64,000 nucleotides of DNA. Origin: Tieghemostelium lacteum. Taxonomy: Eukaryota; Evosea; Eumycetozoa; Dictyosteliales; Raperosteliaceae. The notes beneath the pieces were generated by a model that saw only the letters and a program-made list of their open reading frames with translations, searched no databases and was not told where the DNA came from. The translations under genes and the position numbers were made by a program. Where the stretch lies: positions 868,001 through 932,000 of the forward strand of contig LODT01000013.1 of NCBI GenBank assembly GCA_001606155.1. Direction: 5' to 3'. Each line of letters opens with the position of its first letter. Within the stretch, counting starts at the first letter, position 1. Positions 1 to 12,648 of the stretch are shown piece after piece.

Positions 1-944
1 CCGGCAGTGTAGTGTAGATTCTTTCCAATATCAAATTCCAAATGTTTACATGATCTGTCAGAGTCCTTTCCGTGTAGTTCTCTATTAGCAGTTACAGTGG
101 CCATATATGGATTCTTAATATCATAGATAACCTTATTGTCGTTATTTAGTTTTGGTTTTAGTAGTGGTGCATTGATCTTGGTGTGAATGTTCTCAGAGTC
201 TTTGTGTTCAGGTGTGAGTTTTACCATACGGAATCTGGGAACAAATTTATCATCTTCAGTAGACTTTAACTCAACTCCCAAATGCTCGCAAACTACAGGC
301 CACATTCTCTTTCTCCAATGAATGAAATCCTCTTCCAAAGTTGCATCGTCATCTCCTTCACCACGTTCAAATATTCTCTTTCCACCCAAATCGCCTAATT
401 TCTTATCCATTACTCTAGCTACTGCATTGTAGTGTTCATAGGTTTTATTTCCGAGACCAAATACTGTAAAAGGTAAGTTATTCAATAAACCATTTGGACG
501 TTCATCGCTAGTCAACCACAGATAAAAGTCTTTGGCATTGTCAGTTGGGTCACCTTCACCATGAGTGCTAACTAGAAACATTACAAAATACTCATTGGCA
601 AGCTCTTCAGGGTCATAGTCAACCAAGTCAACCACTTCACATGAAATACCTAGTTTTTTACATTCCTTTTCTATAATGTGTGAAAAGTCTTCTGCCGTTC
701 TCGTTTGGGTTCCAAAGAAAATCTTTAGAATCTTCTCTCTGTTGGCATTATTGCTATGATTTTGAGATTTAACTGGTTTTGGTTTATTAATTGTTGTGTC
801 TTTTGGTGGTGGTCTTACAACAGGAGGTGGTGGTCTGTTCATATATATATATGTTCCAACAATTACCAATATAATTATGATACTTGGTAGATTTTCAAAT
901 ATCATTGATTCTAATGAATCAATATAATCATTAATAATATCCAT
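1..944 (-). CDS. NADPH-cytochrome P450 reductase, N-terminal part (runs off the window)
   Basis: Diflavin reductase that passes electrons from NADPH through FAD and FMN to microsomal cytochromes P450. About 314 codons are present, read leftwards from the ATG at 944; the rest lies beyond position 1. Residues about 15-33 are a hydrophobic stretch (NLPSIIIILVIVGTYIYM) that fits the N-terminal ER anchor. A Pro/Lys linker follows, then an FMN-binding flavodoxin domain with the phosphate-loop motif FFGTQTRTAEDF, then STHGEGDPTDNA and FGLGNKTYEHYNAVA. The sequence ends at the start of the connecting/FAD domain (ENRELHGK-like region, here TANRELHGKDSDRSCKHLEF). Nitric oxide synthase and sulfite reductase share this fold, but the membrane anchor and the flavodoxin motifs favour P450 reductase. 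Dictyostelids have more than one such gene, so I give no symbol. Confidence 0.9.
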   Translation of the reverse strand, partial: MDIINDYIDSLESMIFENLPSIIIILVIVGTYIYMNRPPPPVVRPPPKDTTINKPKPVKSQNHSNNANREKILKIFFGTQTRTAEDFSHIIEKECKKLGISCEVVDLVDYDPEELANEYFVMFLVSTHGEGDPTDNAKDFYLWLTSDERPNGLLNNLPFTVFGLGNKTYEHYNAVARVMDKKLGDLGGKRIFERGEGDDDATLEEDFIHWRKRMWPVVCEHLGVELKSTEDDKFVPRFRMVKLTPEHKDSENIHTKINAPLLKPKLNNDNKVIYDIKNPYMATVTANRELHGKDSDRSCKHLEFDIGKNLHYTA

Positions 945-1288
945 ACCTGTATTGCTAACAACTAGAATATATATATAAAATAAAACTTAAATAAATATAA
1001 TGTAACAATATTGTTTAACACCCCCGATAGTAAAAAAAAGTGTAAAAAAATCTATCTAAAAATTTTTTTTAATTGTTTTACAAATTATTTTTAAGTGTTA
1101 CCTATCGTGGTGTATTTTCGAACGATCTTACAAGTGAGAAATCACAGATATAAAAAGTACATGTAATAGGACCCCGTTAGTTCTTTAAAATTCCAAAAAA
1201 AAAAAAAAAAAAAAAAAAAATTTTTTATTCAATTCATTTGAGTTTTAGAAATCACCTGTTTCAAATAGATTTACAATCTAAAATCAAT
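945..1288. other. Spacer between two leftward genes; promoter of the P450 reductase
   Basis: No gene is visible. The part next to the reductase start is AT-rich with TATA-like runs. A C-rich element ACACCCCCG lies at 1018-1026, resembling the G/C-rich boxes of dictyostelid promoters. A run of about 26 A lies near 1195-1220, just downstream of the 3' end of the next leftward gene. Confidence 0.4.
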
Positions 1289-3068
1289 TTATTGTGTAGT
1301 ATATTTTAAAAGATTTCTCATGTTTGGTACACCCCAACCAGTTACTGGGTCCCATCCAGGAGAAGAGGTGAATCCATCACAACAATGGAAACTATTTTCA
1401 CCATCAACAATATCATATACTGCATCAGGATGTTCTCTGACAATTTTGTAGAGAAGAGGGTTAAAGAATCCAATGGGGGGTTGACTATTATACAGTCTTT
1501 GGTTATTGATAAGAGTTAGCATACCTGCAATGATAGGAGCTGATGCAGATGTTCCACCAATTGGAATTAAATTTCCTTTGTGTGCAATGATTACAGATCT
1601 GGAGAAAGATGAAATGTCTGGGTATCCTCTTCCGTTAGAGTTAAAGAATCTAGTTTGATAATCAGAAACATAGTTGTCCAAGTAATATTGAACATCATTG
1701 TCTTGATAAGCGGGTCTTGAGAAATAATTTGAGAAGCCACCTCCAGAAATCTGATGACCAATCATATGATTGTCTGCTGTTCTCTTCATGATTACACCTC
1801 CAACTGATAGGACATAACTAGAAGATGCTGGCCAACCTGGTACATAATGATCACAAGTTTCAGAGCAACCAACACCAGAGTCACCAGAACTAAAAACAAT
1901 AGTTCTTCCCATAGCTGCATATTTCTTGAATTCAATGTCAACTCTTTCAGTGTAGGATCTATCAATGGAGTTTTCATCATCACCATAAGAGATACTATGG
2001 ACTAATGGAAGATTGGGCATGGAAGAGATGTTGACTAACCACTCTAGGAATGGCTCTTGGCCTTCATGTAGACCACTGACTGAGACGATCCATGTAGGTG
2101 CTTGTGGTGCCATTGCCATTATATATTGGATATCCAATGCTGTTTCAATACCTGGTGAATCTTCTTCATTGAACCCAACCATTCTTGAAATATGGCTACG
2201 AGGTAACTTGAATTTTTTTTGAAAGTATTCTAGATCGTCTGAACTGAAATACTCTTTGAGAAACTGTGCAATAGCCTGAGAGTTATCTTCATGACAGTTC
2301 CCCATAACCTCCGATGGAACATTCATAGCTCTTTGAATGAGATGTGGAGAAAGGAAAGGATCAGTTCTGTTATTGGCCATACCCTCAAAGTCATAGTCAA
2401 AAGGGAATCTCAAGCCCTCTATTGACTTTTTAGCCTTTGGTGGCAAAGACTCTGGCATTTGTGGAAGATGATTAACTCCTCCTATAAAGTCAATATGCTT
2501 AGACACCTCATCCGGAACAGTATAAGGGTCCATTGATCTGATAAAAGACATCTTTGATTGCTTATGGATAAAACGATGGTATTTCACATCGAGTATCTTC
2601 TCAGCCACACCAGTACTAACAGAAGCCTTGATAAAGTCACCACTATTTGTCAGATAATGGTTAGTAACACCCTCGGATTCCAGCCAATTTTGAACAGCCT
2701 CTATACTCTCTTGCTCTGGACTGACCATATCCTTCACCTCTTGGAAACTCAAATACTTACCATAGTTTTGGTGATCAGGTTGACTTACCTGCATAACAAA
2801 ATCCTCCAATTCCTTAGTATTCTGTTGCTTTATACCAATAGTTAAATCAACCTCCACAGATTGGTCATGGTGGATCCCTTCAACCATCCATTCTGAGTGA
2901 TCTACTTTAATCTTTTTCTTATGCTCTATAAATGTTCTAGAGATAAACTGACCACTAATATTTTCTTTTTGTGATTTTTTTTTTCAAGTGTTCATGTTGT
3001 CCTTTAGCATCTATAACCACTAAATTAAATACTAATAAAACTATTAAAATAGTTTTTATAATTTTCAT
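1289..3068 (-). CDS. tpp1: Tripeptidyl-peptidase 1 (sedolisin, peptidase S53), apparent frameshift in a poly-A run
   Basis: Lysosomal serine-carboxyl protease that removes tripeptides from free N-termini. The main frame (2887 to 1289, 532 codons) holds the pro-domain (SQPDHQNYGKYLSFQEV), the Glu/Asp catalytic motif ETALDIQYIMA, the oxyanion Asp motif SSGDSGVGC, the catalytic Ser motif GGTSASAP and the calcium-binding tail DPVTGWGVPN. That frame lacks a signal peptide. One lies upstream: an ATG at 3068 starts MKIIKTILIVLLVFNLVVIDA, a good secretory leader. It joins the main frame only if the run of ten A (2975-2984 on the plus strand, read as T) has nine; the sequence beyond it (ENISGQFISRTFIEHKKK) is then in frame to the pro-domain. 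A sequencing error in the homopolymer is likeliest; a true mutation or a very short intron is possible. Dictyostelids carry several TPP1 paralogs. Confidence 0.88.
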
Positions 3069-3671
3069 TATTACCAATATCCAATTCTATTAAATAATAT
3101 AAATAATACAAGTGAATAAAAAAAAAATAGTAAACAATCATTGTTTAAGTTATAAGTATTCATTGGTGGTGTGAGTGGGGTATTGGGGGTAAGTGTGCGA
3201 ATTCATTTGATAGTATAAAAATTTGTATTATAATTAATATAATATACTGAAGTTCAAATTACAATAATTAAAAAAAAAAGAGATCTTCATGAAATTGCAT
3301 ATTTAAAAATCAAAGAAATAAAGTTTGACCAGAATGATCAACAATAAAATTTCTGATTGTTTTCATAAAAACATCATAACGTTATGATTTTGAACGAAAA
3401 TTTTTTTTTTTAAAAATTTTTTTTTTGTTTTTGATTTTTATTTTTCTTCATACAAACAAAAGTATGTAAATGTGATTATGAATATCTTATTTATTTTTTT
3501 TAATTTAATTGCCATCTAGCTAGATGCAAAAATATAATTATTATATAAACAATTCAGAGCACAATGATTATATTTTATAGGCAAGAAAAATAAAAATCAA
3601 AAGATATTACATATGGCAATGAAATTTTTGAAAATAATTAGAATACTAATATTCTCTCACCAGATACAAAA
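3069..3671. promoter_or_regulatory. Divergent promoter between TPP1 and ATP synthase beta
   Basis: A 603-bp spacer between divergent genes with no coding signal. A G-rich stretch at 3165-3199 contains GTGGGG, TTGGGGGT and GTGTGCGAA, the type of G-box bound by G-box binding factor in dictyostelids (inference by resemblance only). TATA-like sequence follows at about 3213-3245, and oligo-T/A runs at about 3400-3430. The ATP synthase start has the usual AAAA before ATG. Confidence 0.45.
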
Positions 3672-5911
<2,240 letters not shown>

Positions 5912-6025
5912 GACTTTAGAGTTTCCTCTCATTTGATATAATATCCTTTTAACTTCAAAATATAAATACATTTAAATTAATAATATTACCTTTTTTTTAA
6001 CTATTGTAAAAATATCTATAATATT

Positions 6026-7114
6026 TTATTGTTTTTTGGTGTGTTGTGGCAATTGTAAACCTCTAAATTCTCTTAGGCTCTTAAAACGTGATGATGAGAT
6101 AAAAAATAGAACAACTGCAATGAAATAGTATAGCAATAGTGTGTGTTGAGACATTAAATAGAATGCCATAATCATAAATGTGTACCAAAGGATACTGAAA
6201 AAGTAGACATCTAAACCTACTTTAGGAATGATATATGGCGAAGGGAATTGGTTACCATTATCTTTAAACTGTTGTAATAGTTTGTCCTTCTTGTCATAGA
6301 GGTTGTATATCCACTTTTGAAGTGCATCCTCTTCTTTTGGGACCTCTGAAATTGGTATTCTTTTGATATCAATATTCACAGTTGGATTTGTGCCAATCAT
6401 ACATGTGAATATAGTTGGTTTTGATTCATATCCTATAGTGATATCATAGATTGCATCCAAGTTTTGGTGTGTTCTAAGTGGTTCAATACAAGCATGCAGA
6501 CCTTTGTGTCTTGGTAAGAGTACATTATTGAATTTTGGGTGACCATTCTTTTCAGAGAATGCCCAACTCTTTAGTTGTTTATCCTTATCAAAATCTGTAC
6601 CTTCAGGGAATATAACTAACCAAGGTTTGGTGTGTGTCTCTGTGTACAATTCCATTTTATATTGTATGTGTTGTTCATCAAATTCCCAATGTCTAGTGAG
6701 GTATACAAAATCTAAATTATCACAACCCCATCCTATACCAGGTACATATTTTATCTGGTCTTTCAATATGACTTTAATGCAACTTGTTGAACCTACTCTA
6801 TTTGCTAAAACCCAACTATACAACCAATCAATTTCACTGGGATGGTTCATCATCAGTATAACAGATTCATTTGGTTTCAGTTGTTCTGATCCATGTAATT
6901 TCACAGTAGTTTGATTTACAACCTGTGTTTGGAATATCAGATACCTAAACCATGATCCTGCTACTTTATTATTGATTTTATAATATAATGTCTTTGAAAA
7001 TGGTCTTATCATAACCAAAGGGGGAAACATAAAAAATACACAGGCACAACAGGATGAAAGTATCACATAGGTAAAGTTTAAAATACCTCTAATGATATTC
7101 CCTAAAAATCCCAT
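6026..7114 (-). CDS. LCLAT1/AGPAT-type lysophospholipid acyltransferase
   Basis: PlsC-family acyltransferase, 362 residues, likely in the ER, that would transfer an acyl group to a lysophospholipid such as lysophosphatidic acid or a lysocardiolipin-like substrate. The H-x4-D catalytic motif is MMNHPSEIDWLYSW (about residue 90). The substrate motif is FPEGTDFDK, and the block IV motif is LLPRHKGLHACIEPLR. The D-W-x3-W after the catalytic motif is typical of the AGPAT3/4/5 and LCLAT1 branch rather than of bacterial PlsC. Hydrophobic segments lie at residues about 8-35 and in the last 60 residues (YFFSILWYTFMIMAFYLM, LLLYYFIAVVLFFISS). The exact substrate cannot be read from sequence. It is convergent with ATP synthase beta, with about 114 bp between the stop codons. 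Confidence 0.88.
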   Translation of the reverse strand: MGFLGNIIRGILNFTYVILSSCCACVFFMFPPLVMIRPFSKTLYYKINNKVAGSWFRYLIFQTQVVNQTTVKLHGSEQLKPNESVILMMNHPSEIDWLYSWVLANRVGSTSCIKVILKDQIKYVPGIGWGCDNLDFVYLTRHWEFDEQHIQYKMELYTETHTKPWLVIFPEGTDFDKDKQLKSWAFSEKNGHPKFNNVLLPRHKGLHACIEPLRTHQNLDAIYDITIGYESKPTIFTCMIGTNPTVNIDIKRIPISEVPKEEDALQKWIYNLYDKKDKLLQQFKDNGNQFPSPYIIPKVGLDVYFFSILWYTFMIMAFYLMSQHTLLLYYFIAVVLFFISSSRFKSLREFRGLQLPQHTKKQ

Positions 7115-7497
7115 TTTGGAATAATAAAAAATTAAAAAAATTTTAATAAATAAATAATAAAAGTTTGTTGATAAATATTTATCCTCTTCTTTTTTATTTA
7201 TTGTCTTTAATATGATATCCTATTTAGATTATTTCCTTCGATCATGTTTTGTTTGAATTAAAGGTTTCCAGGAAAGAAATTGGTTTTAGAAAAATACTGT
7301 ATTCAGTAATCCTATATTGAACTATACCAAGAGAAATAAAACAAAGCGAATAACAATATATAATATCAATCAAAATAATTTATTTCTAACTATCTTTTTA
7401 AATTCAAAATTATAGAACAATTTATTTACCCCCATATATATTCTATTTAAACATTAAAAACCCAGATTCGATGTTTGAATTCATCGGATAATATCCT
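7115..7497. other. AT-rich spacer upstream of the acyltransferase
   Basis: A 383-bp region with no reading frame of note. It should hold the promoter of the leftward acyltransferase and the 3' flank of the broken F-box-like gene. One C-rich element (TACCCCCATATA) lies near 7428. I see no RNA gene. Confidence 0.4.
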
Positions 7498-8994
7498 CTA
7501 TTTAGGTAAAAAAGATTGTTTGTATTCTGTGAGACAAGAACTTTCATTTGAGAAATAACCAAATTCTAATGTACCACAAATAACTCTTTTTAAAGTTTTG
7601 TTATTTTTGATTAGTTCAAGAATATCGGTATTTGGTTTTGATTGGAGATACAAGTAGGTAATAGAGTGATTCTTTTGAATTGATTCCATGAGGTTAAATT
7701 TATCACTAAATTGAATTTTCAAGGATTTAATTTTGCAATTTGGGTTCTATTATATTTTGCATGTGATGAAATTTGCTTGAAGGTGGATCTATCCATAGAA
7801 AAGTAAGATTTGAATCATAAATTGATTGATAGAATGTATCAGTCAAAAAAGATGTTGGGTATTTACCTAGCTTTAATTTTGTGATTGTTTTGTTGAAGGA
7901 GAATAATTGATCAAAAATCATTCTCAAAATGGTAAAGTTACTCTCATCTTTACCTAGATCTAGATCTCCACCATAACAGGCGAGGCTCAATGATTTAATA
8001 GATTGATTTGATTTAAATAGTTAGATAAGAGTGAAACCAAATCTGGGTTCTCTTGTAAATAAATATTCTTGTACCATTTTCTAAATGACTCGACCGCACC
8101 ATAGCTTTCATCGAATTGTACAGTTAATGATTGAAGCTGATTTAAAGTTGATAGAATGCTGATAAATTGTATTAATGAAATTGAACAAAGAATTTTAAAA
8201 CGTGTTAGATTTGAGAAACTGAGTATAGTCCAATCAACAAATTCAAAATATCTATTGGTGATTGATTTCATTCCTGATGAATGTACTGGTTTTCGAGGAG
8301 GATTTATAGAATGTTTTTGAGGAGGATGTGAGTTGTGCATTGTAAGTTTCTCAGCACCTAAGAATTCATATTTACTCATTTCATAGAGTATATTGTCTTC
8401 ATCTTGTTTGATATTACAAATACTAATAGTATGAAAAGATGGAAATCTAGTTCGATCATTGAGATAGATTTCACCAGCAATTCGAAGAAATAGGTAAAGA
8501 AATGGTCTAGTTCCATCACCATTAAAACGAATTTCTCTCAAATGTGGGTATTGTGAGAGTAATTCAAATAATTCTTGAACTTCTTGGGTGAGTGAACTAA
8601 AATCATTTAAACCATATTGTACTGTTAAACCATATACCCTCATTTTTTTTTTATCAATTTCAATTGTTTTTGTTGATTGGTTGATCATTGGTGTTTCCAT
8701 ATCCCTTTTTAAAGTTTTTGTTAAATATTTAAAACTATCACCTGATGTTACATTAAAGTTATATTTCTGATGGTAGTGAGACATTGTAAAGATATTCTGA
8801 TGAACTATATTAAACCATCTTTTACAAACAAAACCTAATCTATATTTGGCCCATTTATCTACAACAACAATCTGACTTCTATCTACATCTTTTGGATAAT
8901 ATCCTGAAATTGGGGCATCAAACGATATTGGTGACATTGATAGTATAATTATTTTTATTTCAATTAAATGAGGTAACTTGTTAATATCATTCAT
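7498..8994 (-). pseudogene. F-box/LRR-like family member, divergent, broken by two frameshifts
   Basis: Member of the family found again at about 25.1, 28.6 and 59-60 kb. The N-terminus (LPHLIEIKIIILSMSPISFD, then LGFVCKRWFNIVHQNIF) looks like an F-box: a Leu-Pro start, an Ile/Leu-rich helix and a Cys-x-x-Trp-like VCKRW core. Degenerate leucine-rich repeats follow (FSNLTRFKILCSISLIQFIS). The first 335 codons are open. Alignment with the paralogs shows a frame change near 8011-8020, where the next frame reads FKSNQSIKSLSLACYGGDLD. A second lies near 7741-7746, where the frame continues as PNCKIKSLKIQFSDKFNLME to the stop at 7498. With both corrected the protein would be about 497 residues, matching its relatives (480-487). 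Both changes lie in short repeats of one base, so sequencing errors in a live gene are possible. It is much more diverged from the other three than they are from each other. Confidence 0.7.
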
Positions 8995-9358
8995 TTTGTT
9001 TTTTGTGTTGGTGTGTAAAAACTGAATATATCAAATAAAAAAAATTTTAGCTAAACAAAGGTTTTAATAGGGGTTGTTAACATTAAAAGAGATTAAATCT
9101 ACCATTTTCACTATGTTCTTTGATATCTACTAAAAAGTGCCAATGTGAATATAGGGTGGGAAATTTAAAAAACTTTTATCCAATATCAATTAATTTTATT
9201 CATTAAGTTCTAAGTTTATGATTAAAAGAAAGAGGAGGGAGTGGTGCAACTTATGATTTTTCAAAAAAAAAAATTAAATCTTAAAAAAACATGAAATAAG
9301 GTTTAAAAAAAGTGAAAAAAACCCTTTTCTTTCGATTTATTTTTTTATAAATTCTATT
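8995..9358. other. AT-rich spacer
   Basis: A 364-bp region between the start of the broken F-box-like gene and the stop of the acyltransferase-3 gene, both leftward. I see long A runs around 9260-9320 and no coding or RNA signal. It presumably holds the promoter of the F-box-like gene. Confidence 0.4.
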
Positions 9359-10447
9359 TTATGAATCACCTTCTATAGTAAGAAGTTCAACTCTCGTTTC
9401 ATTAAAGGATACCTCTTTGTTTTGTTTTTTCCTGATTAGTTTTGAGATTTTATCAAAAGACAATTTTACAAGAGTTGGAATTTTATCTAAAATAATTGGT
9501 CTCATATATTCATGGAATGGTTTAAATAGTGCTGCTGCTGCATAACAAAAAAAATATGCAATGAAACCATTATTAATGTTGATTGGTGACCAATTTCTTC
9601 TTAGAATGTGATTTTCAAACAAGTAAACTTCATATGATAAATTTCCACAATATTCCAAAACACTTAGTTTATAGTCAAAATTGACCATAAATAAAGGGAA
9701 TGCTATACCAAGTGTCACATTCATTATCAACATATTTAATACACCTTTTTCTGTGAAATAGAATAAATAAATAACCAAAGCCACAATAGAGCATATCAGT
9801 GTAATTGATCTCTGAACCATCTTGTTTGGACATTTTATAGTTGCAAATAAAACACCATTGGTAAATGAAATCGCATGAACTCTGAACAGGTATGCAATTT
9901 TCCATCTATCCCAAAATATTGCGATCATTAAGGAAATGGTATAGAATATACATAATGGTAGCCATTTCTTTACTATGGGTTTGGTAACCAGTTTTTCATT
10001 CACCTTGTGTACAATAAAAAATATAAAGTACCACATTGCTATATAGTAGACAAACCAGGCACTCAGGTCCATTGGAAGATTTGCGTTTAGGAAAGTAACT
10101 GTTAAGAAAACTTCATTAAACCAATTTGGATTTGTTGGTATAAAACTCGTAAGTATCCCAGATAGATAAGTTGCAAATACAAATGGAATGTACACTGTAG
10201 AAAATCTCTTTTTAAAAAATCCATCTAATCCAGAATTTTGGTAGGATTTTGTCAAACCATATCCTGATAGAAATAAAAATGAATCTACTGCCACCGTTGC
10301 AATGGCTTCATGTTTATAGATAAATATTGTCCTACGAGTTTGAATTAAATGACCTAAAATAATAGCAACCATCGCTATAGCTTTTATATTTGTTCCTACT
10401 GTTTTACTAATTAATTCTTTGTTAATTTCTTTTTTGTTTACATCCAT
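9359..10447 (-). CDS. Acyltransferase-3 family multi-pass membrane protein
   Basis: Integral membrane protein of 362 residues that fits the acyltransferase-3 (OafA/NRF-6-like) fold, which moves acyl groups onto sugars or other small acceptors. The opening segment IKAIAMVAIILGHLIQ carries the conserved early His. It is followed by VAVDSFLFLSGYGLTKSY (the F-x-x-SG-Y/F motif) and FKKRFSTVYIPFVFATYL (the Arg-x-x-x-x-x-x-P motif). About eight to ten hydrophobic segments can be counted. The C-terminal 50 residues are Lys-rich and presumably cytosolic. The substrate is unknown. The gene is intronless. Such genes are scattered in protists and bacteria, so ancient transfer is possible but not shown here. 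Confidence 0.85.
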   Translation of the reverse strand: MDVNKKEINKELISKTVGTNIKAIAMVAIILGHLIQTRRTIFIYKHEAIATVAVDSFLFLSGYGLTKSYQNSGLDGFFKKRFSTVYIPFVFATYLSGILTSFIPTNPNWFNEVFLTVTFLNANLPMDLSAWFVYYIAMWYFIFFIVHKVNEKLVTKPIVKKWLPLCIFYTISLMIAIFWDRWKIAYLFRVHAISFTNGVLFATIKCPNKMVQRSITLICSIVALVIYLFYFTEKGVLNMLIMNVTLGIAFPLFMVNFDYKLSVLEYCGNLSYEVYLFENHILRRNWSPININNGFIAYFFCYAAAALFKPFHEYMRPIILDKIPTLVKLSFDKISKLIRKKQNKEVSFNETRVELLTIEGDS

Positions 10448-10836
10448 TATTTATCTTTATATAAAAAAAAGGTGTGAAATTCTTTTTAAAAAGCCACAAA
10501 GCAGGCCGCATAAAGTGAAAATTGAAAAACATAAAAATCAAACTAGCAATTCGGAGATAAAAAAAAAGAAAAATTTTGATATTTTTTAACCGTAATTTTA
10601 TTTGAATAAACATTTTATTAATCAATAACCACATTTTCATTTTATTAAGAGTCCCAAATTTAGATTTAATAATTACCTTTTTTCAGAAATTCAAGAAAAT
10701 TTAAATGAAATATTCTTTACAGTAAATGAGTTAGGGTATATTGAATAGAATTTGTGTAACTCTTTACTGAAAAAAAATCAACGTGGTACAGTACCACCTA
10801 GCAGAATATTTAAAGTTTTATTAGTAATTATAATTT
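10448..10836. other. Spacer with a perfect small inverted repeat
   Basis: A 389-bp spacer between two leftward genes. A hyphenated palindrome GTGGTAC-A-GTACCAC lies at 10783-10797, 40 bp beyond the stop of the GT49 gene, so it could be a 3' RNA hairpin or a protein-binding site. The rest is AT-rich and I see no gene in it. Confidence 0.45.
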
Positions 10837-12648
10837 TTATTTTGGAATTTGAATTTCCTCCAATCTAAAATCATGTACATCATGACTTAGAGCAGAAATT
10901 ATTTTCATTTTCTGGGGATTGAAGAGATTTTGGTGATATTTAAAAGTGAATTCGGTGATGGATTCATACCAATTGGACCAAATATTAATCATATCTTTAG
11001 TAGTTCTGGAAGACCAAGAAGTGGAAGGATGACTCAAATGAATCATAAATGGATCTGGAAAAACATAAAAATTGAAATCCAAAGAATTGATTTGGAAGGT
11101 GTGTGAAACTTTATCCCAACCATAGCCAGCCAATCTTGGGTCATATAAAAGTATTGATTTATGAAAAATGCCATAGGGTTCATATTCACTCTGGTACTCT
11201 ACCTGATAGAGGGAATCTGAAGTCTCCCATTTATCATAGTTAGTGGCATCGTGTGCAATTTTTGAAATGTACTTGTGAATGGATCTAGCGTGATCCTGTT
11301 TGACGAGATCCAATAGATCATTCTTTGTTTTAGGGAACATGTTAGTGGTGTTCATTGAATAGCCATCCAATTCAAATGCAGCCACTACAAACATTGTACT
11401 GACAGGATCACCGTTAAAACCAGACATGGATGATTTTATATACTCGTGTGCACCTGGTGAGATTACAAAATCAACATCAACAGTAAAGACAAAATCACTC
11501 TTACTGAGATCAATTGCAATGTTTCTGAGTTCGTTGATTGGGTAGTATCTTTCACCTGGAATCTTATAGGCTAGATGTATATCAGTATTTTTTAAAAACT
11601 CTTGGTTTAACTCTATAATTTCATTTAGTTTTACTAGGTCTTCATCTGCTTTCACATAGACAACCACCGAAATTAAACCATCCCACAACTTTGCGCACTC
11701 TAGTAGACGGTCAAATCTAGTGATATCCAATTGACTGACTATTGTAATATCAGTCCACTGGTCAAACTGTGACAATGACTTTTTATAAAAAGGTTCTATA
11801 GCACGTGTAACCTCTTTTTCTATAAACTTAAATTCACCACCAATTTTTTTTGAAACTTTTGCAAAGGTGTTTTTTGGCATATTATTGAATCTGGGTTGAT
11901 AACTTTCCTCCATTTCTTTTTGTCTGAATGGTACGTGTTTTACGACCAATGAGGTATTTGTAATGAGTGCTGTGGCGTTGGCTTCACTGTATATATAGCA
12001 TGTCACGTAATTTAATGGTTTTTTACTGTAAATTGTAAATGAAGCTTTTGAAATAAATTTATCAATCTGATCCTCATTTGCAACTAGAAATCTCCTTACT
12101 TTATATACAACTACATTAGACCTTTTGTCAGTTTGAAAAAGACTCTCTGGGAGACTATGTTTGATATCAAACTGATAGGAGTCCGTGTCATAAATCGACA
12201 GGGTTTGGTAGTCTTGTGACATACCCTTTATAGCCAATGTCAAATTATTCTTTATACTGAGGTTTATATAATCTACATCTAGTGTTATTTCATAATAACC
12301 AAAACCTTTAAACTTTGTTTGGTTTCGGAGGTCAACTGGTTGGAATAATCCCGCCCATTCCAAGAAATAACCATCTATCAAATATACATAGGATCTATTA
12401 TAATTGTCTTTGAATAGTTTATATTTAGATCTTGAGAAATCTCTCCATCCTACTGTATTTTCTTTAAAATCCGAGTTATAGAGTAAATTGGTTGGATACT
12501 CTGTTAGTTTTATTGGATATTTAGTTGTTGGCCGTGTTTTTATATAGACAACCACAATGAATATCACCAATAACAATATCACAATGTACTTAAATAGATA
12601 TTTAAATTGTTGTAAATTATTGAATCTAAAAATTAATATCTTTTTCAT
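10837..12648 (-). CDS. LARGE-like glycosyltransferase, GT49 family, type II membrane protein
   Basis: Golgi-type glycosyltransferase of 603 residues. A short basic N-terminus is followed by one membrane anchor (FKYIVILLLVIFIVVVYIK, about residues 17-36), giving a luminal catalytic domain. The first half (residues about 60-240) is less familiar, with a possible carbohydrate-binding-like beta fold. The C-terminal half matches GT49: YYPINELRNIAIDLSKSDFV, then the D-x-D metal site TVDVDFVISPGAHEYI, then YEPYGIFHKSILLYDPRL, AGYGWDKVSHTFQINSL and the end motif FPDPFMIHLSHPSTSW. GT49 enzymes such as the C-terminal domain of human LARGE and B4GAT1 transfer glucuronic acid. The donor sugar here is inferred only from the family. 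Intronless. Confidence 0.88.
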   Translation of the reverse strand: MKKILIFRFNNLQQFKYLFKYIVILLLVIFIVVVYIKTRPTTKYPIKLTEYPTNLLYNSDFKENTVGWRDFSRSKYKLFKDNYNRSYVYLIDGYFLEWAGLFQPVDLRNQTKFKGFGYYEITLDVDYINLSIKNNLTLAIKGMSQDYQTLSIYDTDSYQFDIKHSLPESLFQTDKRSNVVVYKVRRFLVANEDQIDKFISKASFTIYSKKPLNYVTCYIYSEANATALITNTSLVVKHVPFRQKEMEESYQPRFNNMPKNTFAKVSKKIGGEFKFIEKEVTRAIEPFYKKSLSQFDQWTDITIVSQLDITRFDRLLECAKLWDGLISVVVYVKADEDLVKLNEIIELNQEFLKNTDIHLAYKIPGERYYPINELRNIAIDLSKSDFVFTVDVDFVISPGAHEYIKSSMSGFNGDPVSTMFVVAAFELDGYSMNTTNMFPKTKNDLLDLVKQDHARSIHKYISKIAHDATNYDKWETSDSLYQVEYQSEYEPYGIFHKSILLYDPRLAGYGWDKVSHTFQINSLDFNFYVFPDPFMIHLSHPSTSWSSRTTKDMINIWSNWYESITEFTFKYHQNLFNPQKMKIISALSHDVHDFRLEEIQIPK

